Positions 9,325 to 17,916 of a stretch of DNA of 64,000 nt are shown here, piece by piece (positions within the stretch are counted from its first letter, which is position 1; each line of letters begins with the position of its first letter). A program made the position numbers and the translations under genes. Source of the stretch: Oricola nitratireducens (lineage in GTDB: Bacteria > Pseudomonadota > Alphaproteobacteria > Rhizobiales > Rhizobiaceae); the NCBI RefSeq assembly GCF_014904745.1, contig NZ_JACZCS010000005.1:64753-128752 (forward strand), given 5' to 3'. The notes below the pieces were generated by a model, which searched no databases, was not told where the DNA came from, and saw only the letters and a program-made list of their open reading frames with translations.

Positions 9325-10299
9325 ATGCCCACAGTCGCGCCTCTCGATCTCGACGGTTACTGCCTTTTCGCGTCCTTCATCGGCGAGGTGCCGGTCTATG
9401 CGCTCGCCGACGGGACGGTGCACCGGCTCGACAACGGCCATATCGCCGTGCAGATGCATGACGGGCTGACCTGCGCGGCGCTTTCGCTCGACCGCAAGGC
9501 GCTGATCACCGGCGGCGAGGACGGGCTGGTGCGGGCGCTGAACAAGGGAGGCACCGCGGGCGAGGTCGGCTCGGCCGGCAAGAAATGGATCACAGCGCTC
9601 GCTACCGGGCCGCAGGGCGCCGTCGCCTTTTCCGCGGGCAAGACGGCCTGGGTCAGGCTGAGTGACGGTACGGAAAAGGAAATCACCGAGGAGCGCTCGA
9701 TCGAGGGGCTGGCCTTCGCGCCGAAGGGCTTGCGGCTCGCTACCGCGCGCTACAATGGCGGCACGCTCCACTGGGTCGCGACGGCGGGCAAGCCGATCGA
9801 CCTGGAATGGAAGGGCGCGCATACCGGGGTCACGTTTTCGCCGGACGGCAAATATGTCGTCACGACCATGCAGGAAAACGCGCTGCATGGCTGGCGGCTC
9901 GACGACATGAAGCACATGCGCATGACCGGCTATCCGGCCAAGGTGAAGAGCTGGTCGTGGTCGGCCAGGGGCAAGTGGCTGGCGACCTCGGGCGCGCCGG
10001 CGGCGGTGGTTTGGCCGTTTTCCGGCAAGGACGGCCCGATGGGCAAGGCGCCGATGGAACTGGGCACGCGCGGCGACGCGATGGTGACGGCCGTCGCCTG
10101 CCATCCCGCGGAAGACGTCGTCGCGATCGGCTACAATGACGGCATGGTGATGGCGGTGCGTTTCGCCGACAGCAAGGAGATCCTGCTGCGCCGGGGCGGC
10201 AAGGGACCGGTTTCCTCGATGGCCTGGGACGGGGAAGGCTACCGCATCGCGTTTGGCTCGGAGACGGGCGACTGCGGCGTGATCGATATCAGAGGATAG
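9325..10299 (+). CDS. WD40-repeat protein
   Basis: A 324-residue protein consisting almost wholly of degenerate WD40 blades. Recurring units end in hydrophobic-Asp/Gly turns (VTFSPDGKYVVTT, VACHPAEDVVAIGYNDG, LAFAPKGLRLATARYNGG), consistent with a seven-bladed propeller. There is no signal peptide, so it is probably a cytoplasmic scaffold. Similar stand-alone WD40 proteins are common in Hyphomicrobiales, but no partner is evident here. A broken uracil-DNA-glycosylase locus starts 48 bp downstream on the same strand. Confidence 0.88.
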   Translation: MPTVAPLDLDGYCLFASFIGEVPVYALADGTVHRLDNGHIAVQMHDGLTCAALSLDRKALITGGEDGLVRALNKGGTAGEVGSAGKKWITALATGPQGAVAFSAGKTAWVRLSDGTEKEITEERSIEGLAFAPKGLRLATARYNGGTLHWVATAGKPIDLEWKGAHTGVTFSPDGKYVVTTMQENALHGWRLDDMKHMRMTGYPAKVKSWSWSARGKWLATSGAPAAVVWPFSGKDGPMGKAPMELGTRGDAMVTAVACHPAEDVVAIGYNDGMVMAVRFADSKEILLRRGGKGPVSSMAWDGEGYRIAFGSETGDCGVIDIRG

Positions 10300-10347
10300 C
10301 GCGCATCCATGCTGGATTTCGCCGCCGCGATGCGGTGAAATCGGGCC

Positions 10348-10703
10348 ATGGCGCTCACCGTTCATCTGAGGGACGAGCATGATTTCGCCGGCTGGCGCGA
10401 CGCCGCGCGGGTGCTGGCGCTGAACGGGGTGGATCCCGAGTCAGTCAATTGGCTAACTCATGACGGTACAAATGAATTGCCGGAGCCGCCGGAGGGCAAG
10501 GCCTTGTCGGTGCCGCGCGCCTTCGTGGCGATGGCCGAACACGCGATCTTCGATGCCGCGTCGGACCGGTTTTCCTTTCTCTATGCGCTGCTGAAACGGC
10601 TCGCCGACGGCGAATTGAAGATCGGCCGGAAGACCGATCCCGACATCGCGCGGCTGGTCGCGATGGTGGCGGAAGCGGAGGTTCCGGCGGGGCGAATTTC
10701 ACC
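10348..10703 (+). pseudogene. DUF4130 domain remnant of a DUF4130-UdgX gene
   Basis: The first about 112 codons read as the N-terminal part of the DUF4130 domain that is usually fused in front of UdgX (HDFAGWRDAARVLALNGVDP, then LSVPRAFVAMAEHAIF, then FSFLYALLKRLADGE). After MVAEAE the family continues with an RRDIHKM-type core, but here the sequence jumps at once to the linker of the glycosylase domain, in another frame. Roughly the C-terminal half of DUF4130 is missing. Read onwards, the frame gives arginine-rich nonsense to 11061. I infer an internal deletion plus frameshift. Confidence 0.7.
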
Positions 10704-11306
10704 ATGCCGGACCCGCTGGAAGGCCCGCGCGACGCGGCGATGCTGTGCACGCGTTGCCATTTGCACGGGCCGGCGAGCCGGACGGTGTTCGGCGAGGGGC
10801 GCGCGGACGCGAAACTGGTTTTCGTCGGCGAGCAGCCGGGGGACCAGGAGGATCTGCAGGGCCGGCCCTTCGTCGGTCCGGCGGGGCAGCTGTTCGACAC
10901 GATCCTCGGCGAGGTCGGCATCGACCGGTCGGAGACTTACGTCACCAACTCGGTCAAGCATTTCAAGTTCGAACCGCGCGGGCCGAGGCGCATCCACCAG
11001 AAGCCGGATGCCGGCGAGGTGCAGCTTTGCCGCTGGTGGGTGGACAAGGAGATCGCGCTGATCCGCCCGAAACTGCTGGTGGCGCTGGGCGCGACGGCCG
11101 CTTTCTCGCTGCTCGACCGCACGGTCGGGATCATGCGCGAGCGCGGCAGCATTCACAAAAGAGGCAAGGACGGCATGCCGGTGCTGCTGACCTACCACCC
11201 GTCCTTCCTGCTGCGCATCCGGGACGAGGCGGACAAGGCGCGCCAGCGGGCGAATTTCGCCTCCGACCTCGCGCAGGCGCGCGACTGGCTGGCGGCAAAT
11301 GCCTGA
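10704..11306 (+). CDS. UdgX-type uracil-DNA glycosylase domain, probably orphaned
   Basis: A 200-residue glycosylase domain. Family marks of UdgX are present: GEQPGDQEDLQGRPFVGPAG (motif A with the extra charged residues), the RRIHQKP loop whose His forms the covalent uracil-DNA adduct in characterised UdgX, and YHPSFLLRI near the end. Two early Cys (CTRC near 15-18) and later Cys can hold the [4Fe-4S] cluster. The ATG lies in the linker; upstream in the same frame is a Gly/Ser-rich run, and only a weak GGCGGGG ribosome site is seen. It may be expressed by itself or be part of a dead gene. Function would be capture or repair of uracil in DNA. Confidence 0.8.
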   Translation: MPDPLEGPRDAAMLCTRCHLHGPASRTVFGEGRADAKLVFVGEQPGDQEDLQGRPFVGPAGQLFDTILGEVGIDRSETYVTNSVKHFKFEPRGPRRIHQKPDAGEVQLCRWWVDKEIALIRPKLLVALGATAAFSLLDRTVGIMRERGSIHKRGKDGMPVLLTYHPSFLLRIRDEADKARQRANFASDLAQARDWLAANA

Positions 11307-11422
11307 CGGGCCCTTTCCGCGCCGTTGTCCTTGATCGCTGTCAACGCGTGATCAGCGTTTAGCAATAGGGTGGGCGCATGAGGAGGCCAAGCATTGCTTT
11401 TCTCAAAAAGGAGTTCAATCCG

Positions 11423-11983
11423 ATGCGCAGACATTCCGCAATTACAAGACTTCTCGCCGCCGGCATGATGGCCGGCGTTCTTGCCGCTCCGGCACTCGCG
11501 CAAGGGCAGGGAGCCAGAGGGCAAGGGTGGGGGATGGGCCAGATGATGCCCGGCGGCGGCTGGGGCAACGGCCCGATGATGAGCTTCGGCCCGGATACGA
11601 TGCTCGACAGGATCGACGGCCGACTCGCATTCCTCAAGACCGAACTGAAGATCACGGAGGCGCAATCAGCGGCATGGGACGCATTCGCCGAGGCCGTCCG
11701 CACCACGTCCGATGCGCACAATACCCTCATGCAGGCCATGATGGAGCAGATGCGCGACGGCGACTATTTCAAGATGCCGCTTCCCGACAGGCTCGAATTC
11801 CAGCAGACCCAGATGGAAGCCCGCCTGGAACAGATCAAGGATCTGAAGGGGGCGACGGACGCGCTCTATGCCGTTCTCGACGACGGCCAGAAAAAGGCCG
11901 CCGACGAGATCGTTCTTCCGATGATGGGCATGGGAATGAATCGCGGCGGAGCCGGCATGGGGCCGGGAATGATGTTCCGCTGA
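11423..11983 (+). CDS. Spy/CpxP-like (LTXXQ) periplasmic protein, copy 1
   Basis: A 186-residue exported protein. The signal peptide ends near APALA-QG, followed by a Gly/Met-rich stretch (GWGMGQMMPGGGWG), and then a helical domain with the family pattern (LDRIDGRLAFLKTELKITEAQ and later LPDRLEFQQTQM). The C-terminus is again Met/Gly-rich, ending GPGMMFR. Spy/CpxP relatives are envelope chaperones or stress sensors, and the Met-rich ends suggest copper or silver contact. An AAAGGAG site 9 bp before the ATG fixes the start; an upstream in-frame ATG at 11378 is less likely. It is the first of a tandem duplicate pair. Confidence 0.82.
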   Translation: MRRHSAITRLLAAGMMAGVLAAPALAQGQGARGQGWGMGQMMPGGGWGNGPMMSFGPDTMLDRIDGRLAFLKTELKITEAQSAAWDAFAEAVRTTSDAHNTLMQAMMEQMRDGDYFKMPLPDRLEFQQTQMEARLEQIKDLKGATDALYAVLDDGQKKAADEIVLPMMGMGMNRGGAGMGPGMMFR

Positions 11984-12017
11984 TCTGCCCGACCCTGCGG
12001 ATGGCGCCGGGTGCGGC

Positions 12018-12035
12018 GGCGGCGTTCCCGCCGCC
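12018..12035 (+). terminator. GC-rich hairpin after copy 1
   Basis: A perfect 7-bp stem (GGCGGCG with CGCCGCC) with a 4-nt loop, 34 bp after the stop of the first Spy-like gene. No T-tract follows, so termination may be weak or it may stabilise the mRNA end. Confidence 0.5.
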
Positions 12036-12214
12036 TGACCCGGTGCCGGGAACCGACGCGCATGGTCCGGCGCAGGCGCGTGACCGGCTGGCGGGCAACA
12101 CGAAATGTCCCATTTGTCGCCCGATCCTCGTCAAAATCTGATCGCCGTCCCGACGTAGAATCGCGGCACGCAGACGCCGTGCGTTGCGCTTTTCTCGAGA
12201 AGGAGGCCAGTCCG

Positions 12215-12748
12215 ATGCGTATCCAACATCCAATCACCAAACTCATTGCCGCAGGCATGCTCGCCACGGTTCTCGCCGCACCCTCCATCGCCCAGGACCA
12301 GCCCGGAAGAGGCCCCGGTTGGGGCTGGGGCAACGGCCAGATGCCGGTCTACAGCGAAGACGGAATGCTCGACCGGATCGACGGCCGGCTGGCGTTCCTC
12401 AGAACCGAGTTGAAGATCACCGACGCACAGTCCGGCGTATGGGACGAGGTGGAGAAGACGGTCCGAAGCGTTGCGGAAACGCATAATGCCGACATGCTCG
12501 CGCTCAGGCAGCAGGCGCAAGACGGCGACTTTCTCAAGATGAGCCTGCCGGACAGGATCGCGTTCCAGGCCAGCCACATGGAAACCCGGCTGCAAGAGAT
12601 CAAGGCGATCCAGGGCGCTGTCGACAAGCTCTACGCGGTGCTCGATCCCGAGCAGAAAAAGGTTGCCGACGAGATCGTTCTTCCCGCCATGGGAATGGGG
12701 ATGAGGGGCGGCGAATACGGCATGGGGCCGGGAATGATGTTCCGCTGA
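12215..12748 (+). CDS. Spy/CpxP-like (LTXXQ) periplasmic protein, copy 2
   Basis: A 177-residue paralogue of the preceding gene with the same layout: signal peptide ending near PSIAQ, short Gly/Trp-rich stretch, helical LTXXQ-type domain (LDRIDGRLAFLRTELKITDAQ), and an identical GPGMMFR end. The Met-rich N-terminal segment of copy 1 is largely missing here. An AGGAGG ribosome site precedes the ATG. The leader just before the ATG also matches copy 1 (GCTTTTCTC, then the Shine-Dalgarno, then TCCGATGCG), so the duplication included the translation-initiation region. Confidence 0.82.
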   Translation: MRIQHPITKLIAAGMLATVLAAPSIAQDQPGRGPGWGWGNGQMPVYSEDGMLDRIDGRLAFLRTELKITDAQSGVWDEVEKTVRSVAETHNADMLALRQQAQDGDFLKMSLPDRIAFQASHMETRLQEIKAIQGAVDKLYAVLDPEQKKVADEIVLPAMGMGMRGGEYGMGPGMMFR

Positions 12749-12767
12749 TTGCCTGGATGGATCGAAA

Positions 12768-12810
12768 AGGCGGCGCGGGAGTTTCCTCCCGCACGTCAAC
12801 CGCGCCGCCT
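12768..12810. terminator. Bidirectional hairpin between convergent genes
   Basis: A 10-bp perfect inverted repeat (12768-12777 with 12801-12810) encloses a second small palindrome (GCGGGAG with CTCCCGC). It lies between the convergent Spy-like and GNAT genes. There is no long T-tract. Confidence 0.5.
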
Positions 12811-12891
12811 ACGGCCCCCGCCGTTCTGATCTTCAATGACGTATTTCGCAATTCCCGACGGAAAACCGCGTCACGCTTTTTTCCGGATCGC

Positions 12892-13473
12892 TCAGGCGAC
12901 AAGCTTGAGCTTGCGCGCCTTTTCCTTTGCTTTCCTGCGGCCGGTCGGCACGATCATGCCGGCCGCGCCGCCGAGCCAGCCATCCTTGAGCTCCAGCGCC
13001 AGGAAGCGGTCGCGCTCGACCGGGCCGGGCAGGGCCAGCGCGCCGGTCTTTTCGGCCGAAAAGCCGAAGCGGGCGTAATAGGGCGCGTCGCCGACCAGCA
13101 GTACCGCGCCGTGACCGAGGCGGGCGGCTTCCGACAGCGCATGGCGCATCAGCAGCGAGCCTGTGCCCGCTCCCTTCGCCTCCGGGTCGACGGCGAGCGG
13201 ACCGAGCATCAGCGCCGGGACCGGGCGGCCGAAAGCGTCGATACCGGCCTGGATGTTCCAGAGCCGCACCGTGCCGATGATCCGGCCCTGGTTGTCGCGG
13301 GCGACGAAGGCGAGACCTTCGGCGGGAAGCCGGCCGGAGCGCAGCTTCTGCGAAGTCTTCTTCTTCCAGTTGGCCGACATCGCGCGCGCCAGAACGGCGT
13401 CGCGGGACGCGACGTCGGCGGCGGATTCGAGCTGAACCGTGACGGCGTCGCCGTCGTGAACGAGCGGGTCCAT
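12892..13473 (-). CDS. GNAT N-acetyltransferase (YhbS-like)
   Basis: A 193-residue GNAT protein. The acetyl-CoA-binding motif A is visible as LMLGPLAVDPEAKGAGTGSLL, followed by the AARLGHGAVLLVGDAPYYARFGF segment typical of YhbS-like predicted acetyltransferases. The C-terminal tail is lysine-rich (RRKAKEKARKLKL). The substrate is unknown. It lies 27 bp upstream of the minus-strand region end of the decarboxylase, with the decarboxylase gene just before it in transcription order, so co-transcription is possible. Confidence 0.85.
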   Translation of the reverse strand: MDPLVHDGDAVTVQLESAADVASRDAVLARAMSANWKKKTSQKLRSGRLPAEGLAFVARDNQGRIIGTVRLWNIQAGIDAFGRPVPALMLGPLAVDPEAKGAGTGSLLMRHALSEAARLGHGAVLLVGDAPYYARFGFSAEKTGALALPGPVERDRFLALELKDGWLGGAAGMIVPTGRRKAKEKARKLKLVA

Positions 13474-13500
13474 ATCCGTAAGTCCGTTAAGAGCGCGCGG

Positions 13501-14634
13501 TCAGATGACGTAGGAGCGAAGCGGCTCGAAGCCGTTGAACGCGACGGCCGAGTAGGTCGTCGTGTAGGCGCCGGTGCCCTCGATCAGGACCTCGTCGCCG
13601 ATCGTCAGCGTGAGCGGCAGCGGGTAGGGAGCCTTTTCGTAGAGCACGTCGGCGGAATCGCAGGTCGGGCCGGCCAGCACGCAGGGCTCGGCCTCGTCGC
13701 CGTCGCGGGCGGTGACGATGTTGTAGCGGATCGCCTCGTCCATGGTCTCGGCGAGACCACCGAACTTGCCGATGTCAAGATATACCCAGCGGACATTGTC
13801 GTTGTCGGACTTCTTCGAGACCAGCACGACTTCCGACTTGATGACGCCGGCATTGCCGACCATGCCGCGGCCCGGCTCGATGATGGTTTCCGGGATGCGG
13901 TTGCCGAAATGCTTGCGCAGGGCGTCGAAGATTGCACGGCCATAGGCCTGGGCCGACGGCACGTCCTTGAGGTAACGGGTCGGGAAGCCGCCGCCCATGT
14001 TGACCATCTTCAGCACGATGCCCTTCTCGGCCATCGCCTCGAAGACCATGCGGGCGTCGGCCAGCGCCGCGTCCCATGCGCCGGTATCGGTCATCTGCGA
14101 GCCGACATGGAAGGAGACGCCATAGGCGTCGAGGCCGAGGCGGGCGGCCTGCGCCAGCACGTCGACGGCCATGGAAGGGGCACAGCCGAACTTGCGCGAC
14201 AGCGGCCATTCGGCGCCTTCGCCGGAGGTCAGGACACGGCAGAAGACACGGGCGCCGGGGGCGGCGCGGGCGATCTTTTCGACTTCCTCGACGCAGTCGA
14301 CGGCGAAGAGCGAAATGCCGAGCTCATGGGCGCGGGCGATGTCGCGCTCCTTCTTGATGGTGTTGCCATAGGAGATGCGGTCCGGCGTCGCGCCGGCGTC
14401 CAGCGCCATCTCGATCTCGGCGACCGAAGCGGTGTCGAAGGATGAGCCGAGGCCTTCGAGCAGGCGCAGGATTTCAGGCGCCGGGTTGGCCTTGACGGCG
14501 TAGAAGATGCGGCTGTCCGGCAGCGCCTTGGTGAAGGCGCAGTAATTGTCGCGGACGACGTCGAGGTCGACGACGAGGCAGGGGGAAGCGGGACGTCGGG
14601 TGGCGAGGAATTCGTGGATGCGGGCGGTCGTCAT
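13501..14634 (-). CDS. Type III PLP ornithine/lysine decarboxylase
   Basis: A 377-residue fold-III (alanine-racemase-like) decarboxylase that makes putrescine and/or cadaverine from ornithine/lysine. PLP lysine is K48 in FYAVKANP; HVGSQ, NMGGGFPT and the phosphate-binding EPGRGMVG follow. The cross-dimer catalytic cysteine is C325 in GPTCDSADV. This length and the CDSAD sequence match the short alphaproteobacterial enzymes, many of which act on both ornithine and lysine. The start is MTTARIHEFL at 14634, with GAAGGGAT upstream. The GNAT gene follows on the same strand. A long untranslated leader region lies upstream. Confidence 0.92.
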   Translation of the reverse strand: MTTARIHEFLATRRPASPCLVVDLDVVRDNYCAFTKALPDSRIFYAVKANPAPEILRLLEGLGSSFDTASVAEIEMALDAGATPDRISYGNTIKKERDIARAHELGISLFAVDCVEEVEKIARAAPGARVFCRVLTSGEGAEWPLSRKFGCAPSMAVDVLAQAARLGLDAYGVSFHVGSQMTDTGAWDAALADARMVFEAMAEKGIVLKMVNMGGGFPTRYLKDVPSAQAYGRAIFDALRKHFGNRIPETIIEPGRGMVGNAGVIKSEVVLVSKKSDNDNVRWVYLDIGKFGGLAETMDEAIRYNIVTARDGDEAEPCVLAGPTCDSADVLYEKAPYPLPLTLTIGDEVLIEGTGAYTTTYSAVAFNGFEPLRSYVI

Positions 14635-15000
14635 GGCGGTATCCCTTCGGCATTTCCGGGCAGCCTCGGCTGCGTCAAAAACCTGCGGTTCCGGACAAGG
14701 CAGGCGCGCAGACGCCGGCCCATGAGGAACCACGTGAAAATCTCAGACCGGCTAACCGGTCTTGATTGCCATTGATTGGCGGGAAATGCCCGACCGCACG
14801 TTTGGCAAGGATGGCTGTGTCTCTCAACTACCCCGGCGTTTGGACCGCCAGACGAGTGATCGATAGACCCGACCGTCGTTGCTTCAAGATGTCCTCGCTT
14901 GTCCGGTTGGCCGGGAAGCGACCGGAGGGGTTAGCTCCGGGTACCTTACCGATCCCCTCACCAATACGAGAGGACGGCGGACACCCACAGGCACGTGCGA
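14635..15000 (-). promoter_or_regulatory. Long leader of the decarboxylase gene, possible speF-type RNA
   Basis: About 480 bp separates the divergent decarboxylase and amidase starts and holds no convincing gene. On the decarboxylase strand it contains at least two strong hairpins: AGACCGG/CCGGTCT (14745-14762, followed by a short T-rich run) and CCGGAG/CTCCGG (14922-14940). Alphaproteobacterial ornithine decarboxylase genes are known to carry the structured speF RNA in this position. I can only say that the location and structure fit; the consensus was not checked. Confidence 0.4.
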
Positions 15001-15116
15001 CTTTGGGTGCGGCGCATATACGACCGGAATCATTGCGAATCAATGAAAAATCGGGGCTTGCCGAATCTTTTTTCGATGCGCATCGTGAACGCGATTTGCA
15101 AAACGGTTCGATAGAT

Positions 15117-16307
15117 ATGAACGATCCCAAGGACAGAGTGAACGCCTTCATGCCGCACGGCTTCGAGGCGGCTGTCGCGCGGGCCGAAACCGGCCCGCTG
15201 GCGGGGCTTTCCTTCGCGGTGAAGGACATGTTCGACGTGACCGGATTGCGCACCGGTTTCGGCAATCCGGCAATCCTGGAACGGGCCGAACCGGCCGTGG
15301 ATTCGAACGCGACGATCGCCAAACTGCTCGATGCGGGCGCGCGGTTCGCGGGCAAGACGCAATGCGACGAGCTGACCTTCTCGCTGATGGGCCAGAACGC
15401 ACATTATCGGCGGCCGATCAATCCGGCGGCGCCGGACCGGGTGACGGGCGGATCGTCGAGCGGATCGGCGGCGGCGGTGGCGGCCGGGCTCTGCGATTTC
15501 GCCATCGGCTCCGACACCGGCGGCTCGATCCGCGCGCCGGCGAGTTTCTGCGGACTGTTCGGACTCAGGCCGACGCATGGCGCCGTCGCGCTCGATCACG
15601 CCTATGGCCTCGCGCCGAGTTTCGATACGTTCGGCTGGTTTGCGCGCGATGCGGAGACCTACGGCAAGGTGGCCGATATCGTGTTGCCGGCCGACAGCGC
15701 CAATCTTGGCCGCGCGTTGATCGAACCGGATTTCGCTGCACCGCTTCTGCTCGATGAGAGCCGGGCGCAGTGGCAGACAATCCGCGCGGCGCTGGGGCTC
15801 AGGCGGGAGGCAATGCCGGCGCTCGATGACGTCGACGGCAATTACACGCTGTTCCGGCGGCTGCAGGCCTATGGGGCCTGGGCGCTGCGCGGCGAATTCG
15901 TCTCCGACCCGGAAAACCGCGTCTCGCCGGATATCGCAGAGCGCTTCCGCTACGGGGAAAATCTGTCCTGCGGCGATGCGACGGCGGACACCAGGGCGCG
16001 CCACGCGCTGCGGGCGGCGCTGGCCGGCTATCTCGCCGACGGCAGGGTGCTGGTGATACCGACCGTGCCGGGTCCCGCGCCGCTGACCGATGGCGGCGCG
16101 GACGCGCTGCAGGCCTATCGCGAACGGGCACTGTGTCTCCTCTGTATTTCCGGCCTGACCGGCTTTCCGCAGATGACCGTCCCGGCCGGAACGGTCGATG
16201 GCGCGCCGTTCGGCCTGTCGGTGATCGGGCCGGCGGGAAGCGACCGCGCGTTGATCGGCCTCGCATCCTCCCTACATGCGAGGCTTCTGGAAGCCGGAGT
16301 CGCCTGA
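15117..16307 (+). CDS. Amidase-signature family amidase
   Basis: A 396-residue amidase. The Ser-cisSer-Lys triad motifs are present: AVKDMFDVTG (Lys, near residue 35), GGSSSGSAAA (cis-Ser) and GSDTGGSIRAPASF (nucleophilic Ser, near 130). The PTVPGPAP strand and a FPQMTVPAG segment near the end complete the fold. It hydrolyses an unknown amide in the cytoplasm. The start at MNDPKDRV was chosen because the open frame further upstream reads as non-coding. The next gene, a LysR regulator, begins directly after the stop codon, so the two form an operon and the amidase is a probable target of that regulator. Confidence 0.88.
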   Translation: MNDPKDRVNAFMPHGFEAAVARAETGPLAGLSFAVKDMFDVTGLRTGFGNPAILERAEPAVDSNATIAKLLDAGARFAGKTQCDELTFSLMGQNAHYRRPINPAAPDRVTGGSSSGSAAAVAAGLCDFAIGSDTGGSIRAPASFCGLFGLRPTHGAVALDHAYGLAPSFDTFGWFARDAETYGKVADIVLPADSANLGRALIEPDFAAPLLLDESRAQWQTIRAALGLRREAMPALDDVDGNYTLFRRLQAYGAWALRGEFVSDPENRVSPDIAERFRYGENLSCGDATADTRARHALRAALAGYLADGRVLVIPTVPGPAPLTDGGADALQAYRERALCLLCISGLTGFPQMTVPAGTVDGAPFGLSVIGPAGSDRALIGLASSLHARLLEAGVA

Positions 16308-17213
16308 ATGGACACACTGACGCGCATGCGCGCCTTCATCGCCGTCGTCGAGAACGAGGGATTTTCATCGGCGGCGCGCAAGATCGGCCGCTCCAAGGCG
16401 CTTTTATCGAAATATGTGCGCGAACTGGAGGACGAACTCGGCGCGCTGCTGCTCAATCGCACGACGCGGCAATTCTCGCTGACCGAACTCGGGCACACCT
16501 ATTACAAGCGCGCCGTCGAGATCGTGCGCGAGATCGACACGCTGCAGGACATGGTGCGCGACAGCCGCGAGGGGGTGCGCGGGCGGATCAAGGTGTCGGC
16601 GCCGCGGTCCTTCGCCGATGCCTCGCTGGATAGGGCACTGATCGATTTTGCCGCCGCCAATCCGGAGATCGGGCTCGACATCCATCTCGACGACCGTTTC
16701 GTGGACCTCGTGGAAGAGGGGTTCGACCTCGCGATCCGAGTGACGACGCTGGAAGATTCCGGGCTGATCGCGCGGCGTCTGGCGCCGTTCCGGGTGCAGA
16801 TCGTGGCGACGCCGGAAACCATCGCCCTTCACGGCATGCCGGAGATCCCCGAGGATCTCGTCGGCCGGCCCTGCATCGTCGACACCAATGCGCGGCGGCG
16901 CAACAACTGGCCGCTGAAAGGCCCCGACGGCGCAATGACCGTCGTCTCGGTCTCCGGACCGATCGAGGTCAACAGCCCGTTGTCGGCGCGGCATGCGGTG
17001 CTTGCGCATCTGGGATTTAGCCTTTCCCCGGACTTCATCGTGCGCAAGGACATAGAAAGCGGCGCGCTGGTGGAGGTGTTGCCCGGGTCAATGGCGTCCG
17101 AGGCGGGAATCTACGCGGTCTATCCGCACCGGCGCTATCTGCCTGCCAAGGTGCGCGCTTTGGTCGACTTCCTCGCCGAGTGGTTCAAATCCTATGATGG
17201 CGGCAGGTCATAA
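16308..17213 (+). CDS. LysR-family transcriptional regulator
   Basis: A 301-residue LysR protein. The N-terminal helix-turn-helix is clear (MRAFIAVVENEGFSSAARKIG, then SKALLSKYVRELE), as is the GRIKVSAPRSF entry into the effector domain. The ATG abuts the amidase stop (TGAATG), so it is translated from the same message. This operon form, with the regulator downstream of its enzyme in the same direction, is less common than the divergent one; autoregulation of the pair is an inference. Confidence 0.9.
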   Translation: MDTLTRMRAFIAVVENEGFSSAARKIGRSKALLSKYVRELEDELGALLLNRTTRQFSLTELGHTYYKRAVEIVREIDTLQDMVRDSREGVRGRIKVSAPRSFADASLDRALIDFAAANPEIGLDIHLDDRFVDLVEEGFDLAIRVTTLEDSGLIARRLAPFRVQIVATPETIALHGMPEIPEDLVGRPCIVDTNARRRNNWPLKGPDGAMTVVSVSGPIEVNSPLSARHAVLAHLGFSLSPDFIVRKDIESGALVEVLPGSMASEAGIYAVYPHRRYLPAKVRALVDFLAEWFKSYDGGRS

Positions 17214-17268
17214 AGATGCCCGGTTTATCCGGTCATGGCTTTGGAAACGCACGAATCTCCCGGTCCAG

Positions 17269-17916
17269 ATGAAACGAATCTCCGTTACCGCAATTTGCGC
17301 CGTCACCCTTGCGGGAACCGGCGGGCAGGCGCTCGCCCATCCGCATGTCTTCGCGGATGCGCGGCTGGAGGTGGCGGCCGGACCGGACGGCAATGTCGAG
17401 ACGATGCGCCATGTCTGGCGCTTCGACGAGGTGTTCTCGTCGACGGTGCTGCTCGAGTTCGACGCCAATACTGACAACAAGCTGGAAGATTCCGAACTCG
17501 AGGACGTGGCTTCGACGGTCACGGATTCGCTTGCGGAGTTCAATTATTTCCAGACCATTCTCGTCGGCGGCAAGAGCGTCGACGTCAAACCGGTGACCGA
17601 CATGAAGGCGCTGTTCGACGACGGCCAGCTGATCATCTTCTTCACCACGCAGCCGGCGAAACCGGTGAACCTCAAGTCGTCGCCGTCCTTCGGGGTGTAC
17701 GATCCGACCTTCTATACGGCGATCGACTTCACCGACGACAGCGAGATGGTGCTTGAAGGCGCGCCGGCGAACTGCACGCACAAGATGGTGGTGCCCGATC
17801 CGGACGAGGCGCTGGCGCAGAACCAGGCGACGCTGACCGACGCCTTCTTCAACGATCCGATGGGCACCCAGTGGTCGAAACTGCTGGCGACGCGCATGGA
17901 GGTCACCTGCAAATGA
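17269..17916 (+). CDS. DUF1007 periplasmic protein, metal-export partner
   Basis: A 215-residue secreted protein. The signal peptide ends near QALAHPHVF, and the mature N-terminus HPHVF is the hallmark of DUF1007, where the histidines may bind metal. The family is regularly encoded next to NicO-type nickel/cobalt exporters, as here: its stop codon overlaps the exporter start by 4 bp. It probably hands metal to, or regulates, the exporter in the periplasm. A start at MKRISVTAIC (17269) gives a normal signal peptide; the ORF extends 25 codons further upstream. Confidence 0.85.
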   Translation: MKRISVTAICAVTLAGTGGQALAHPHVFADARLEVAAGPDGNVETMRHVWRFDEVFSSTVLLEFDANTDNKLEDSELEDVASTVTDSLAEFNYFQTILVGGKSVDVKPVTDMKALFDDGQLIIFFTTQPAKPVNLKSSPSFGVYDPTFYTAIDFTDDSEMVLEGAPANCTHKMVVPDPDEALAQNQATLTDAFFNDPMGTQWSKLLATRMEVTCK

